Assembly: GCA_033764075.1 (NCBI GenBank)
Contig: JANRJH010000023.1
Coordinates: forward strand, 58,136-122,135
Direction of reading: 5' to 3'
DNA from: M3007 sp033764075
GTDB taxonomy: Bacteria > Bacteroidota > Bacteroidia > Chitinophagales > Saprospiraceae
Length of the DNA stretch: 64,000 nt
The position numbers were made by a program, and so were the translations under genes. Position 1 is the first letter of the stretch, and each line of letters opens with the position of its first letter. Below, piece by piece: positions 18,271 to 27,032 of the stretch. Below the pieces are notes generated by a model. The model did no database searches. It worked only from the letters and a program-made list of their open reading frames with translations, and was not told where the DNA came from.

Positions 18271-19266
18271 ATGAAAAAACATAGCGTATCCCTTCTGCCA
18301 CATCTGATGGCCATTGTTCTTTTGTTTTCCGCCTGTTCCAAAGATCTGCCGCCGGTGGAAATGGAAATGGTGGTCACTCCCACCAGTGGCCAGGCCCCTT
18401 TGAGCGTCAGCGTAAATGCCCGCGTCATTTCCGGCGAAGTCACCCACTATACCTGGGACTTTGGAAACGGCACCAAGGTGTATGACGTTCCCTGGTTTAC
18501 CCACAAGTACAGCCAGCCTGGCCAATACCGCCTGCAGCTTATCGTGGAGGGTGTCGAGGGTACAGACAAGGACCCGCAACCCGTAACAAAAACCTATGAA
18601 ACGCTCATTTCGGTAAGCCAGCCGGTTACGCCGCCGTCGGCATCGTTCCATTTCACCCCCGTCAACAACATCATCGCAGACCAAACGCCCGTAACCTTTA
18701 TCAGTACAGCTACCGGTACCATAAACTCCTGGTACTGGAATTTTGGCAGCAATGAAGGCGCCTCGTCCTCCAAAGACCCCGTTTATGTCTTCAAAACTGC
18801 CGGCAACAAAACGGTGAGCCATACTGCCTCGGGTCCATTAGGCTACAGCAATATCTCCAAAACGGTCACGGTACACGCCATGGATCCTGCCTGCAACAAC
18901 TACTCCAGCGGAACCACGCATTCCGCCTCGGCCATCCAGACACTGCGAAGTTCCAACCAGGTGAAGTTCGGTAAACTGCGGATTCAAAACAACTACAGTG
19001 ACCAGATCTACGTCGAGATGTATTACCCCGATTACTGGTTAGGCGGTGACTATAAGCCTGTTTATAACGTGTATTGGACGATCGGCGCCGGAGTCACCAC
19101 AACCTTGGCGTACCAAAACACACCGATGAGTATAGGAACCGACTGGGGTGTTCGGGTGCGGTTTACCAATGGGGTTATTTCCTGCGTGCGCACGGTTGCC
19201 GATGTGTCCACGTTAAGCAATGGGAATATTACGGTGAATGCGGTGAAGACGTACAACGGATATTAA
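18271..19266 (+). CDS. PKD-domain lipoprotein
   Basis: A 331-residue lipoprotein with signal MKKHSVSL...VLLFSAC (lipobox FSAC, Cys about 22). Two PKD domains follow: the first with TPTSGQAPLSVSV...YTWDFGNGT and the second with FISTATGTINSWYWNFGS. The C-terminal ~110 residues form an unrecognised Cys-containing beta domain. PKD domains are extracellular beta-sandwich modules in protein- or polysaccharide-binding surface proteins. It is transcribed away from the TPR operon across a shared 240-bp regulatory gap. Its role is unknown, but surface display is likely. Confidence 0.85.
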   Translation: MKKHSVSLLPHLMAIVLLFSACSKDLPPVEMEMVVTPTSGQAPLSVSVNARVISGEVTHYTWDFGNGTKVYDVPWFTHKYSQPGQYRLQLIVEGVEGTDKDPQPVTKTYETLISVSQPVTPPSASFHFTPVNNIIADQTPVTFISTATGTINSWYWNFGSNEGASSSKDPVYVFKTAGNKTVSHTASGPLGYSNISKTVTVHAMDPACNNYSSGTTHSASAIQTLRSSNQVKFGKLRIQNNYSDQIYVEMYYPDYWLGGDYKPVYNVYWTIGAGVTTTLAYQNTPMSIGTDWGVRVRFTNGVISCVRTVADVSTLSNGNITVNAVKTYNGY

Positions 19267-19450
19267 CGGGCTCCTTCGCCACCATGACAACCGTGGAACA
19301 CGACGTCCACAACACCCTTTCCGGTATTCGAAATACCTAAATCCAGGTAACCATTTTACCCAATACCATCGATTTTCCCGTACCGACATCCCCCCGAACT
19401 TTGCAGGACCATTTTCAACCAAAAATCTCTTCACAAAAACATCGCCCATC

Positions 19451-19885
19451 ATGGACACACAATGGATAAAAACACCCGCCGCCCCGGCCCGCCTCGCCCT
19501 GCTCGTGTGGATGCTCGCCCTGGCCGCCGGGGCGCAGGCCCAAAAAGCCAACACCTGGAAAGGCGGTACGCCCGGGCAGGAAACCAACTGGAACTGCCCC
19601 CAAAACTGGAGCACCAATGCCGTGCCTGATGCATTCTCCGATGTGGTGATCCCCGACGTGTCCACGTCCACTTTCGCGGCGCCGGTGATACGCACCGGTA
19701 CGCATGAGGTGAACGCCCTGCTGCTGCTGTCCGGCGCCCGGCTCACCATCGAGGCCGACGCCAACCTGATCGTGCTGATGCACCTGGAGATCGTGCCCAA
19801 CGCCGTGGTACAAGGCAAAGGCTTGCTGCTGTTCCAAGAGGAAAACGGCGGACTGGAAGCCGGTACGGCCTCCGGCGGACGATAG
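19451..19885 (+). CDS. Exported hypothetical protein
   Basis: A 144-residue protein with a clear signal peptide (LALLVWMLALAAGAQAQ). The mature part begins with TWKGGTPGQETNWNCPQNWSTNAVPD, the Trp/Asn-rich opening often seen at the front of large Bacteroidota surface proteins with parallel beta-helix repeats, followed by beta-helix-like strands (NALLLLSGARLTIEADANLIVLMHLEI). It stops early at 19885, so it looks like a short or truncated version of such a protein. It has no T9SS sorting domain. A hairpin-rich region follows. Confidence 0.65.
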   Translation: MDTQWIKTPAAPARLALLVWMLALAAGAQAQKANTWKGGTPGQETNWNCPQNWSTNAVPDAFSDVVIPDVSTSTFAAPVIRTGTHEVNALLLLSGARLTIEADANLIVLMHLEIVPNAVVQGKGLLLFQEENGGLEAGTASGGR

Positions 19886-19933
19886 CTGGAAACCAGCACA
19901 GAAAACAGGAAGCGCCTGAGCGCCCTTTAGCCA

Positions 19934-19987
19934 CCCCTGAACCAGGGGGCTAGTGTCGGCGTGACTTCAAAAGTCACGCCGACACTA
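19934..19987. terminator. Tandem hairpins between convergent genes, candidate bidirectional terminator
   Basis: A small stem CCCCTG-AAC-CAGGGG near 19936 is followed by a 17-bp perfect stem TAGTGTCGGCGTGACTT (19951-19967), a CAA loop, and its complement (19971-19987). It lies between the 19451 gene (+) and the 20134 gene (-). No strong T-run flanks it, so a dispersed palindromic repeat is an alternative. The remaining gap to 20134 holds the 50-bp homology to the sequence after the 9339 stop. Confidence 0.5.
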
Positions 19988-20133
19988 ACAACAAAAACAC
20001 CCGGAACCCTCGAAGCGGCTATCCCACACGCCCTACCGGCGCCGGGTAGTCTTACTACTATTCGCCTTATCCCGAGAGACAAGGACAGGGTCATGCATCT
20101 GTTCAGCGGCAGCCATCCGGCTTTACTTATGAG

Positions 20134-20256
20134 CTACGGGACGAAGACCAGGCGGAAGCCAATATAGTCGCGACGGAAGCCGGGGTGGCTAAAGCCGCGG
20201 TGCGCCACCCGGCAGTACTTCAGTTCGTAGAGCCAATTACCGCCGCGGAAAACGCG
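20134..20256 (-). repeat. DGR-like variable region (VR2)
   Basis: The C-terminal 40 codons of the FGE-like gene. Compared with the Asn-rich segment at 9217, the codons at AAC/AAT positions have become CTC, TAC, CAC, GGC, TTT, AGC, TTC, CGC and TAT, while structural codons (CGCGGCGG, TGG, TGC, ATTGGCTTCCGCCT) are kept. That is the pattern expected from adenine-directed mutagenesis of a C-type-lectin-fold binding face. Confidence 0.5.
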
Positions 20257-21666
20257 GCCGCCAGAACTGCTTTCCGGGCCTTGCGGATTTTGCACAAGCC
20301 CCTGATTTTTACATTTATCATAGTAGTCACCTTTATACCAGTCCCAGCACCATTCCCACACATTTCCGCTCATGTCAAAAACGCCTATTCCGTTGTCTTT
20401 TTTTGCTTTCACGGGATGCGTTCGCCCAATGTTGTCGTAAATGAGGATGGGGTCCCAGTTGACGGAAAGTGGCTTGTCGCCGGAGTTTTCCCAGTACCAA
20501 CCTACTTCATTAAGTGTGTCGCTCCCGGCGAATACCGTTCTTTTAGCGCCGACGCCGGCGCGCGCCGCCAATTCCCATTCCGCCTCGGTGGGCAGGCGAT
20601 AGCCTTTAGCCTGCCAGTTCCAATCCACTTTCCATTTCAGAACATCATTTTGTACCTGGTTATTCAGATCGCTGTTGAATTTCTTATGAATTTGGTAAAC
20701 AGGTGGTAAGCCCAGTTGTACATTCAGCCAATGGGCGTATTCCGCCGCTTCGTACCAGTTGACGTTGACGACCGGGTGATCGCCAAAGCGGCCCCAGTAG
20801 GGGGTCCGGCTTGCCAGGACACGGTCGACTGCTTCGCTATACAATGCAAACTGATAAAAGGTAATTGGGGTGGCCGCAATTTGGTAAGTGCTCAGTTTGA
20901 CCTGATGCAGATGTTCATCGGACTCACGCTTCCATTCAGAAGAATCGCTGCCCATCTCAAAAATCCCGTCGGCGCCCAGCGGAACAGTCACCAGTTCCGG
21001 GTAATACCGCGCCTGAAATTTTAGGAAGAAAGGGAGATTTTCCAGCAAAGGCGCAAACTGGCTTCTGGTGTTCCAGCTCTCTTGCAAGCATTGCTGCAAA
21101 ACCGGAGCGTATGTCGCATCCGAGTTTACTTGCAATAGCAGTTCTGCTGCTTTGCGGGCCAACTCCGGTCTGCGCCCACCCTCCGCAAAAAAGTATACTA
21201 GCTCACAGAGTGGTTCCGTTAGTTGTTGCCGCTTCAGTTCAGCCTCCACTTCGATGTCCATAGCAACTTTCATTTCTTCCAGGGCGTCGGCATGGTCTAA
21301 GGTATAAATAAGGTTGGCGCCGAGGCCTACGAAACTCTCGAAAGTCGTCCGGTTTTTAGCACGGATATCCGTCAGCGCTTTTTCAAGGTCGGCACGGGCT
21401 TCCTTTGCCGTTTTTTCTGAAATTACAGCATTTTCTTTCAGTTTATTAATATCGCTCACCATTTTGGCAAGCCGCTGCTTCGCCTCACCGGCCCGTTCTG
21501 TACAGGCCAATATAGCGGCAGTGTAGGCATTGATGGCTTCCTGATAGTCGGGCTTGGCGCCTTTCAATTGGTTGTCCCCTGTTTTCAGGAGATTGTCGAA
21601 TTCGCTGCATTGGCTGTATGCGGCGGCATTAGTAAATAAGGCCAGAAGCAAGAGGAAGTGTTTCAT
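20134..21666 (-). CDS. FGE-fold (formylglycine-generating-enzyme-like) protein with DGR-type variable C-terminus, module B
   Basis: A 510-residue exported protein. It has a signal peptide (LLLLALFTNAAAYSQ) and a ~65-residue N-terminal TPR-like segment (DYQEAINAYTAAILACTERA) nearly identical to the 21797 paralogue. A coiled coil with KAL/RAD repeats follows, then an FGE-sulfatase domain from about residue 225 (MGSDSSEWKRESDEHLHQVKL, NVNWYEAAEYAHWLN, YRLPTEAEWELAARAG, MSGNVWEWCWDW). It ends in RVFRGGNW...YCRVAHR...YIGFRLVFVP. The Cys pair needed for formylglycine formation after RGG is not present, so a binding role is more likely than catalysis. The last ~40 residues align with the Asn-rich segment at 9217. 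Last gene of module B. Confidence 0.85.
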   Translation of the reverse strand: MKHFLLLLALFTNAAAYSQCSEFDNLLKTGDNQLKGAKPDYQEAINAYTAAILACTERAGEAKQRLAKMVSDINKLKENAVISEKTAKEARADLEKALTDIRAKNRTTFESFVGLGANLIYTLDHADALEEMKVAMDIEVEAELKRQQLTEPLCELVYFFAEGGRRPELARKAAELLLQVNSDATYAPVLQQCLQESWNTRSQFAPLLENLPFFLKFQARYYPELVTVPLGADGIFEMGSDSSEWKRESDEHLHQVKLSTYQIAATPITFYQFALYSEAVDRVLASRTPYWGRFGDHPVVNVNWYEAAEYAHWLNVQLGLPPVYQIHKKFNSDLNNQVQNDVLKWKVDWNWQAKGYRLPTEAEWELAARAGVGAKRTVFAGSDTLNEVGWYWENSGDKPLSVNWDPILIYDNIGRTHPVKAKKDNGIGVFDMSGNVWEWCWDWYKGDYYDKCKNQGLVQNPQGPESSSGGRVFRGGNWLYELKYCRVAHRGFSHPGFRRDYIGFRLVFVP

Positions 21667-21796
21667 TTAGCATTGGTTTTCTATTGCTTTTGCGAAGGTG
21701 AATCAATTAATTCTTATTTTTTGAAATAATGCCGGCTTCACCGAATGATGTTTTTTCTATGTCTCATTATTAAGGCTTGAGTGGGTTGCAGGCTGC

Positions 21797-21922
21797 CTAT
21801 GGGACGAAGACTAAGCGGAAGCCATAGCCGTCTGTGCGACGGTCGGGGTTGCTATAATTGCGAAAGGCCGACCGACAGTACTTCGCATCATTGCTGTACC
21901 AACTACCGCCGCGAATAACACG
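21797..21922 (-). repeat. DGR-like variable region (VR1)
   Basis: The C-terminal 42 codons. Against the 9217 segment, the anchors CGCGGCGG, TGG, CGC, GAC and GGCTTCCGC are retained, while AAC positions read TAC, AGC, TAT, CGT and ACA, and the final AAT reads GGC. One codon is inserted after the second variable position. Confidence 0.45.
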
Positions 21923-23104
21923 CCCGGAGCCCCCAAAATGCCAATCCTGGCACCACTCCCACACATTACCGCTTATATCATACAAATCCAGTTCGTTCGC
22001 CTTTAATTGTCCGACAGGTTGAGTTCGGTTTTTGGAATTGCCTCCATACCAAGCAACAACGTCCGGTAAGGAGTCGCCACCAAACTCGTACCCCTTGGTG
22101 CGTCCACCGCCCCGTGCCGCAAACTCCCACTCAGCCTCAGTGGGCAAACGGTATCCGTTAGCCAATGTGTCAATTTCAACATCATCACTATTGCCTCCGA
22201 CCAAATTGAGATAACCTAATTTCTTGTTGTGCCGTTCGCTTAGCCAGTTGCAGTAAAGTGCAGCGTCATACCAGTTCACATTCGTCGCCGGGTTGTCGCC
22301 ACAAAATTCCCAAGGGGGCGGCTCGATGTGGTGTTTTTTGGCCCGTGCAAATACGTTGTACTGCCAAAAGGTAATCTCCGTTCTGCCGATATAGAAACTG
22401 TTCACGCTGATGAACGTAGAATCTTCAGACCTTTCAACTGGAAAAAAATCAATTGGTTTTCGCCAAAATGAACCACCCCCTACCAATACGGTTTTGGGGT
22501 AGTACTTGGCATTAAGAGTATCCAGATAAGTGGTCCGAACGGTTTGACGGATGTAGTTGCGCAGTTTTTGCTGCAGGTCGGGTGTATTGGCGGTCAGCCG
22601 GGTGGATTTCAGTAAGTTCAGGAAAGCCACAGCAGCGGCCACGGTATCGGCCTCGGTATAGAAGTAGGCGATTTCCCAGATGCGTTTTTCCACTTCCGGG
22701 CGGCGGGCGTTGAGGCCCAGGGCCGTTTTGCATTTTTCGTAGGTGGAGTCGTATTCGAGGCGGTAGATATCGCGGTCAATATCGGCTAATACGATGGGGA
22801 CGGCTTGGTCGGCGATGAGCTGGAGGTCTTGGAGGGCATCTGCCGTAATTCCTTTTTGTTTTTCGGATTCATCTTTAATCTTGTTTATGTCTTTCACCAT
22901 TTTGGCAAGCCGCTGCTTCGCTTCACTTGCCCGTTCTATACAAGCCAATATTGCAGCAGTGTAGGCATTAATAGCCTCCTGGTAGTCAGGCTTGGCGCCT
23001 TTCAGATGATTATCCCCTTTTTGGAGGAGATTGTCGAATTCACTGCATTGGCTTTGGGCGCTTAGCGCAGCAAGCAAGGCATAAAGCAGAAAAAAGTACT
23101 TCAT
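21797..23104 (-). CDS. FGE-fold protein with DGR-type variable C-terminus (paralogue), module B
   Basis: A 435-residue paralogue of the 20134 product with signal peptide (LLYALLAALSAQSQ), the same N-terminal TPR-like segment, a shorter linker, and an FGE-sulfatase domain (FYIGRTEITFWQYNVF, NVNWYDAALYCNWLS, YRLPTEAEWEFAARGG, ISGNVWEWCQDW). It ends RVIRGGSW...YCRSAFR...GYGFRLVFVP. The formylglycine Cys pair is again lacking after RGGSW. It starts 12 bp after the STAND gene, so it belongs to the same transcript. The variable end differs from its sister mainly in the residues between conserved anchors and has one extra codon. It is likely secreted to the periplasm or surface, an unusual partner for cytosolic CHAT/STAND proteins. 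Confidence 0.87.
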   Translation of the reverse strand: MKYFFLLYALLAALSAQSQCSEFDNLLQKGDNHLKGAKPDYQEAINAYTAAILACIERASEAKQRLAKMVKDINKIKDESEKQKGITADALQDLQLIADQAVPIVLADIDRDIYRLEYDSTYEKCKTALGLNARRPEVEKRIWEIAYFYTEADTVAAAVAFLNLLKSTRLTANTPDLQQKLRNYIRQTVRTTYLDTLNAKYYPKTVLVGGGSFWRKPIDFFPVERSEDSTFISVNSFYIGRTEITFWQYNVFARAKKHHIEPPPWEFCGDNPATNVNWYDAALYCNWLSERHNKKLGYLNLVGGNSDDVEIDTLANGYRLPTEAEWEFAARGGGRTKGYEFGGDSLPDVVAWYGGNSKNRTQPVGQLKANELDLYDISGNVWEWCQDWHFGGSGRVIRGGSWYSNDAKYCRSAFRNYSNPDRRTDGYGFRLVFVP

Positions 23105-23116
23105 AGGTTTTGTGAT

Positions 23117-24964
23117 TTATTGCCCGGGTTTTAAGACTTCCAGTTGTTGGCGGATATCCTGTCGAGTACTATCAACTCTTAAAGCCAGTTCTAAATTTTC
23201 GATTGCAGCGTCTCTCGCTCCGAAAGCCAGCATTTGATTGGCCCTGTTCAAAAAGAACTTGATTTCAGTTTCTTTACGTTGTATCTCTTCCGCCCGAGCT
23301 TTGTTCAGTGATTTCTCGATCTTGTCATAGGCACCTTCCAGTTCTTGCCGTTGTTTGTTGGACTGGAAAGCCAGAAATGCGGCAATAAAAGTCAGCGCAA
23401 TCGCCAGGCCCGACAAACCTAGGGCCAATCTCGTACGTTGTTGCGCCCGCGTTTCATTTATCCTAGCCTGGGTTTCGTTTTGCTGAGCAATAGTTCGCTG
23501 TTTTTCGGCATCCTCCCTCGCCACTTCGGCAGTCTCCCGCAAGTGCCGCTCCTGTTCCGCCTGGCGTTGCGCTTTTTCCAGTTCTTCGCGTTGCCGCTGC
23601 TGTTCCGCCTTTTCCAATGCCAAGCGGTGCTGTTCACTTTGGCGCACCCAGTCCAGTTCATCATCGGTCAGCTTGAGTTTGTTACCGAGGCTTTTTATGA
23701 TGGCCAGTTGTTTGGCGGTGATGTACGCGCGGTCTTCCACTTTTTTTATAGAAACCTGCGAACGAATGATGCGCTGCATTTCGAGTACAGCGATCTCGTC
23801 TTCATCGCGGCGTTCGGCCAGTTGTTTGGCCAGGGAGTCGTGGGCGAGTTCGTAGCGTTGTTCGTTTTCTGTGAGGCGCAGCACGCGGCGTTCCACGAAG
23901 GTCTGTAGGGCCGGTGCGACCAATGCTTCCGGTAACTCTTCGGGTCTGCTGCGGCGCAGTTCAGCCTCGGAGAGCGGCTCTTTGGTGCCCTCGAGAGTGA
24001 CGAGGGGCGAGAGCAATCCCCACAGGATGTCGGGTTTTAGTTCCAGCCGGCCGGCAGCGAAGTTCACCTGTTCTTCCAGGAAGTTGCGCAGCACGTCGCC
24101 GATGTCGCCCATTTCTGCCAGTTCTTTCAGGGTGAACAGGGCCTCTTCCTGCCGGCTTTCGTCGCCGGTACAATGCAGATAAAACTTGTCGAGGAATACC
24201 TGCAGGTAGGGCAATTGGATGTAGAGCGTCTTATCGTTGCCGCGTATGCGCTCGAAAATACCTTTCGCGATGGCATTTTCTTCACCGGCTTTCATGCGCA
24301 CATTGCTTTCGGGGTGCTTGCACGCGCCCTCGATGACACGTTGTACGCGCTCAAAATTCATGGGTTCCACGCGCAGTTTTTTGCGCGTCAGCTCGGGTAC
24401 TTGTCGCTCAAATTCGTACAAATGGCCGAGGTATTCCTCCCGGATACTGATGATGATCTTCACTGGCTGCTCCAGGCGGAGGATTTTCTGCACGGTTCGG
24501 ATGAAGGCCTGCTGTTCGTCGCGATTGCCGAGGATGTAGAGTTCTTCAAATTGGTCGAAGATGAGGTAGAGTGGCTTGAAATACCGCAGGTAAACGGCTT
24601 TGAAACGGCTCGCTAAGGGAGAAAGCGCCGTAACAACGCCGGTGGGCTCGCTGAGGTCTTCCGTCAGCCAGTCCAGATCGGACGCGGTATCACCGGCGAA
24701 GGCGTTGAGAGCCTTGGTCAGCGATTCGTTGATGTCTTTGTCGCGGCGAATATGAAGCGCCAGCCAGTCGTGGCTCTGGAATTTGCCGGCCAGGCCGCAC
24801 TGAATGAGGCTGGTTTTGCCGGCGCCTGAGGGGCCTTGCACCAGCAATAGGTCGCTTTGAAACACCATTTGGTAGAGTTCCTCGATCTCCTCATCGCGAC
24901 CAAAGAAGACGCCTCGGTCGTCGCGCGTATACGCTTCGAGGAATTTGAATGGATATCTTTTCAT
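23117..24964 (-). CDS. STAND-type NTPase with coiled coil and membrane segment, module B
   Basis: A 615-residue paralogue of the module A NTPase. It opens with YPFKFLEAYTRDDRGVFFGRDEEI. Walker A GPSGAGKT is at residues 44-51 and Walker B LIFDQFEE at about 134-141. A winged-helix-like region ends in ELAHDSLAKQLAERRDEDE. A long Glu/Gln/Arg coiled coil covers ~445-505, followed by one hydrophobic helix (ALGLSGLAIALTFIAAFLAF, about 510-530) and a short TPR-like end (GARDAAIENLELALRVDS). It lies 15 bp after the CHAT gene and 12 bp before the first FGE-like gene. The anchor suggests the switch spans the inner membrane and could contact the exported FGE-fold proteins through its C-terminal TPR-like part (inference). 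Confidence 0.87.
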   Translation of the reverse strand: MKRYPFKFLEAYTRDDRGVFFGRDEEIEELYQMVFQSDLLLVQGPSGAGKTSLIQCGLAGKFQSHDWLALHIRRDKDINESLTKALNAFAGDTASDLDWLTEDLSEPTGVVTALSPLASRFKAVYLRYFKPLYLIFDQFEELYILGNRDEQQAFIRTVQKILRLEQPVKIIISIREEYLGHLYEFERQVPELTRKKLRVEPMNFERVQRVIEGACKHPESNVRMKAGEENAIAKGIFERIRGNDKTLYIQLPYLQVFLDKFYLHCTGDESRQEEALFTLKELAEMGDIGDVLRNFLEEQVNFAAGRLELKPDILWGLLSPLVTLEGTKEPLSEAELRRSRPEELPEALVAPALQTFVERRVLRLTENEQRYELAHDSLAKQLAERRDEDEIAVLEMQRIIRSQVSIKKVEDRAYITAKQLAIIKSLGNKLKLTDDELDWVRQSEQHRLALEKAEQQRQREELEKAQRQAEQERHLRETAEVAREDAEKQRTIAQQNETQARINETRAQQRTRLALGLSGLAIALTFIAAFLAFQSNKQRQELEGAYDKIEKSLNKARAEEIQRKETEIKFFLNRANQMLAFGARDAAIENLELALRVDSTRQDIRQQLEVLKPGQ

Positions 24965-24979
24965 GGTTTTTGTTGCCGT

Positions 24980-26806
24980 TTACAGATCATCCAGGTTCAA
25001 GGTTTCCCCCAGCAGGCAATTCCGGGTATCCCGAAATTGTGCTACCATGGTGTCGAGGTTGAGTATTTTTTGATTTTCCGGCTGCATCAGGAGTTTGCTC
25101 AGGTCAGGTTCGTGTTCCCGGATGCCCTGGTATTCCAGGCGGACCACACTGTTATCATCCAGGAACGTGTATTCGAGCATATCGCCGTCTATGGCCTGTG
25201 CGCGATAGCAGCAAATCCGGGCGCCGTGTTCCAGTGTTAGCGCGTTGTAGTCAATCAAGAAGGGAGAGAGGCTGATCGGCTCGGCGTAGTATTCCCCCCG
25301 GTAGAGCAGCACGGCATCGGTTTGTACGGCCGAGGGCGAACTGTTGATCTTTTCAGCGTCTTTATTGGCCTTATTGTCAATACCCAGGGCTGTGTAGCGG
25401 TGTAGGAAAATGGGGTCGTCATTGCGCGGCTGCCGAAAGACGATATGGCGGATAGAGGCCATACGATAATGCACCCAGAAGGGCTGGCTTTGGAAAAAGG
25501 ATGCCAGTTGCTGCTCCGCCTCGACATAGTCAAGGGGTTTTATTTTGCTTCTTTCGAAGCGTTCTTGCAAGGCGGTCAGTTCACGAATGGCCGCGCAGAA
25601 TGTACTGCCGGGGAGCAGGGCGGGAGCGTAATTATTCCAATCGAACAAGGGCGGGTCAAGTGCATTTTGGGGTTTGGCAAAAATGCCGTGGAGCGTTTGC
25701 AACAAGTGGAGTTTTTCCGGCAGGGAAGCTTCGAAATTGTTGTCGAAAAAAGCGTGTAAGGTCCGGCGCTCGGTATCGTCAAAAATCCGGGCCTCCTTTT
25801 TCTGCTCATCCCAAAGTTTAGAGAGCAGGGTAAAACACAACAAATCCAGGCAGAGCCGGGCGAGATCAATGCATTTACTGATGTATTTGCGGGGTTTAGC
25901 GTCGGAATAATCCTCCTTGCCTATGGCCATCAGTTTGCTGATCTGGACACCAATGACGCCGACAAAACTATAGGCAATTATTTCTTTGGCTTTGTCACTG
26001 ATACGATCCTGCGTTTCCCAATCGGGTATGGATTCCACCCGTTCCAAAAACCGCTGCGCGGAAATAGAATAACCGCGAATAGACTCGATCAAAACCCGGG
26101 TAAAGGTCTGATTGAAACTTAGCTCGGGTAGATGAAACTCCAACAATACCTTACCCACCGCGACGTCCACGCCTTCCCGCAGGTACAGGCACCAGGGGAT
26201 TTCCTCCTGAACTGCTTCCGTGCGCGGCGCCGGCCCTCGCCAGGTTTCTACCCGGCCCAGGTAGTGGAAACGGGCATCGTCGCTGCCGCTTTTCACATAG
26301 TTGGCGGCGCTGGCATAGGCGGCCTCGATGCTGTCGCCCTTGGCCAGGTTTATGTAAAACCGGACGGCGAATTGCGCAGCCATGTCGTCGTTCACATCTG
26401 CCGAGGTGGCGATCACGGCCGGCACGCCCAGATCGAAGAGGGTCTGCACGTGCGCGTAGGTGGAGCAGCCATTGAGAAACACGAGTTGGAGGCTGTCCTT
26501 TTGTCGGGCGATCAGTTCTTCAGCCAGGGGCTTAAAAAAGGTATCGGCGTTTTGGAGCGACACCGCCTCGCTGTTGGCATGGCCGGCGAAGTGGAAGAGA
26601 ACCAGTTGATTTTCCCAGCGTTTCAGGAAATCGAAGTAGGCCGTCAGGTCCGTATCGGTGCGCAGTAGATGTTTGATCCTGCCGGCGTCATCCAGCGGCG
26701 CGAGGGCGTCCTGGATGTCGTTTTGTTCATTGGTCAGGTTAGAGAGATCGCCCTTCGGGTTGGCGAAGGCGGTGAAGATGACGGGGATGTTCGGTGAGGT
26801 TTTCAT
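24980..26806 (-). CDS. CHAT-domain (caspase-like) protease, module B
   Basis: About 608 residues from the ATG at 26806, preferred over the ATG at 26860 because the CHAT fold begins at once (IPVIFTAFANPKGDL). The catalytic pair is visible: His at about 76 in FHFAGHANSE and Cys at about 114 in FLNGCSTYAHV, followed by GVPAVIATSADVNDDMAAQFA. The C-terminal ~430 residues are helical and unrecognised but share their overall plan with the module A protein (both contain ...SLSPFLID near the end). First gene of module B, divergent from the caspase-like gene at 27033. Known CHAT enzymes cleave specific partners when activated; the target here is unknown. Confidence 0.83.
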   Translation of the reverse strand: MKTSPNIPVIFTAFANPKGDLSNLTNEQNDIQDALAPLDDAGRIKHLLRTDTDLTAYFDFLKRWENQLVLFHFAGHANSEAVSLQNADTFFKPLAEELIARQKDSLQLVFLNGCSTYAHVQTLFDLGVPAVIATSADVNDDMAAQFAVRFYINLAKGDSIEAAYASAANYVKSGSDDARFHYLGRVETWRGPAPRTEAVQEEIPWCLYLREGVDVAVGKVLLEFHLPELSFNQTFTRVLIESIRGYSISAQRFLERVESIPDWETQDRISDKAKEIIAYSFVGVIGVQISKLMAIGKEDYSDAKPRKYISKCIDLARLCLDLLCFTLLSKLWDEQKKEARIFDDTERRTLHAFFDNNFEASLPEKLHLLQTLHGIFAKPQNALDPPLFDWNNYAPALLPGSTFCAAIRELTALQERFERSKIKPLDYVEAEQQLASFFQSQPFWVHYRMASIRHIVFRQPRNDDPIFLHRYTALGIDNKANKDAEKINSSPSAVQTDAVLLYRGEYYAEPISLSPFLIDYNALTLEHGARICCYRAQAIDGDMLEYTFLDDNSVVRLEYQGIREHEPDLSKLLMQPENQKILNLDTMVAQFRDTRNCLLGETLNLDDL

Positions 26807-26951
26807 ACGCTGCTGCACCTTGTTTTGGGGAAATGGATTTTCCGGCGTCAAGATATCCAAAAATATTGCCGTGGCGCCTCACCGGAGGGGCGATTTTTTT
26901 GACGCTGTATGGGGGTAAAGCCGAAATTCCTTAAAAGTGGGGAGGTGGGGC

Positions 26952-26967
26952 TACTTAAATTTAGGTA
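26952..26967. promoter_or_regulatory. Palindrome TACTTAAATTTAGGTA, candidate operator
   Basis: It differs by one base from the perfect palindrome at 18138-18153. It lies 34 bp upstream of the -7 element of the caspase gene, inside the divergent gap with module B, and so could control either. Confidence 0.45.
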
Positions 26968-27000
26968 TGGCGAACAGAATGCATTATGCTGACTTTTGCC

Positions 27001-27008
27001 TATATTTG
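27001..27008 (+). promoter_or_regulatory. -7 promoter element (TATATTTG) of the caspase gene
   Basis: Exact TAnnTTTG match 25 bp before the ATG at 27033. The same TATATTTGC sequence precedes module A. This position also favours the 27033 start over the longer upstream frame. Confidence 0.55.
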
Positions 27009-27032
27009 CACAGGCTCTTCAAATCCGAATGC

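Noticed and set aside
19930..19990. CRISPR-like repeat at the hairpins after 19885
   Set aside because: Only one stem-loop, no direct repeats; better read as terminator or palindromic element.
20134..23104. Active formylglycine-generating enzymes
   Set aside because: The Cys pair after the RGG motif is missing, so catalysis is not supported.
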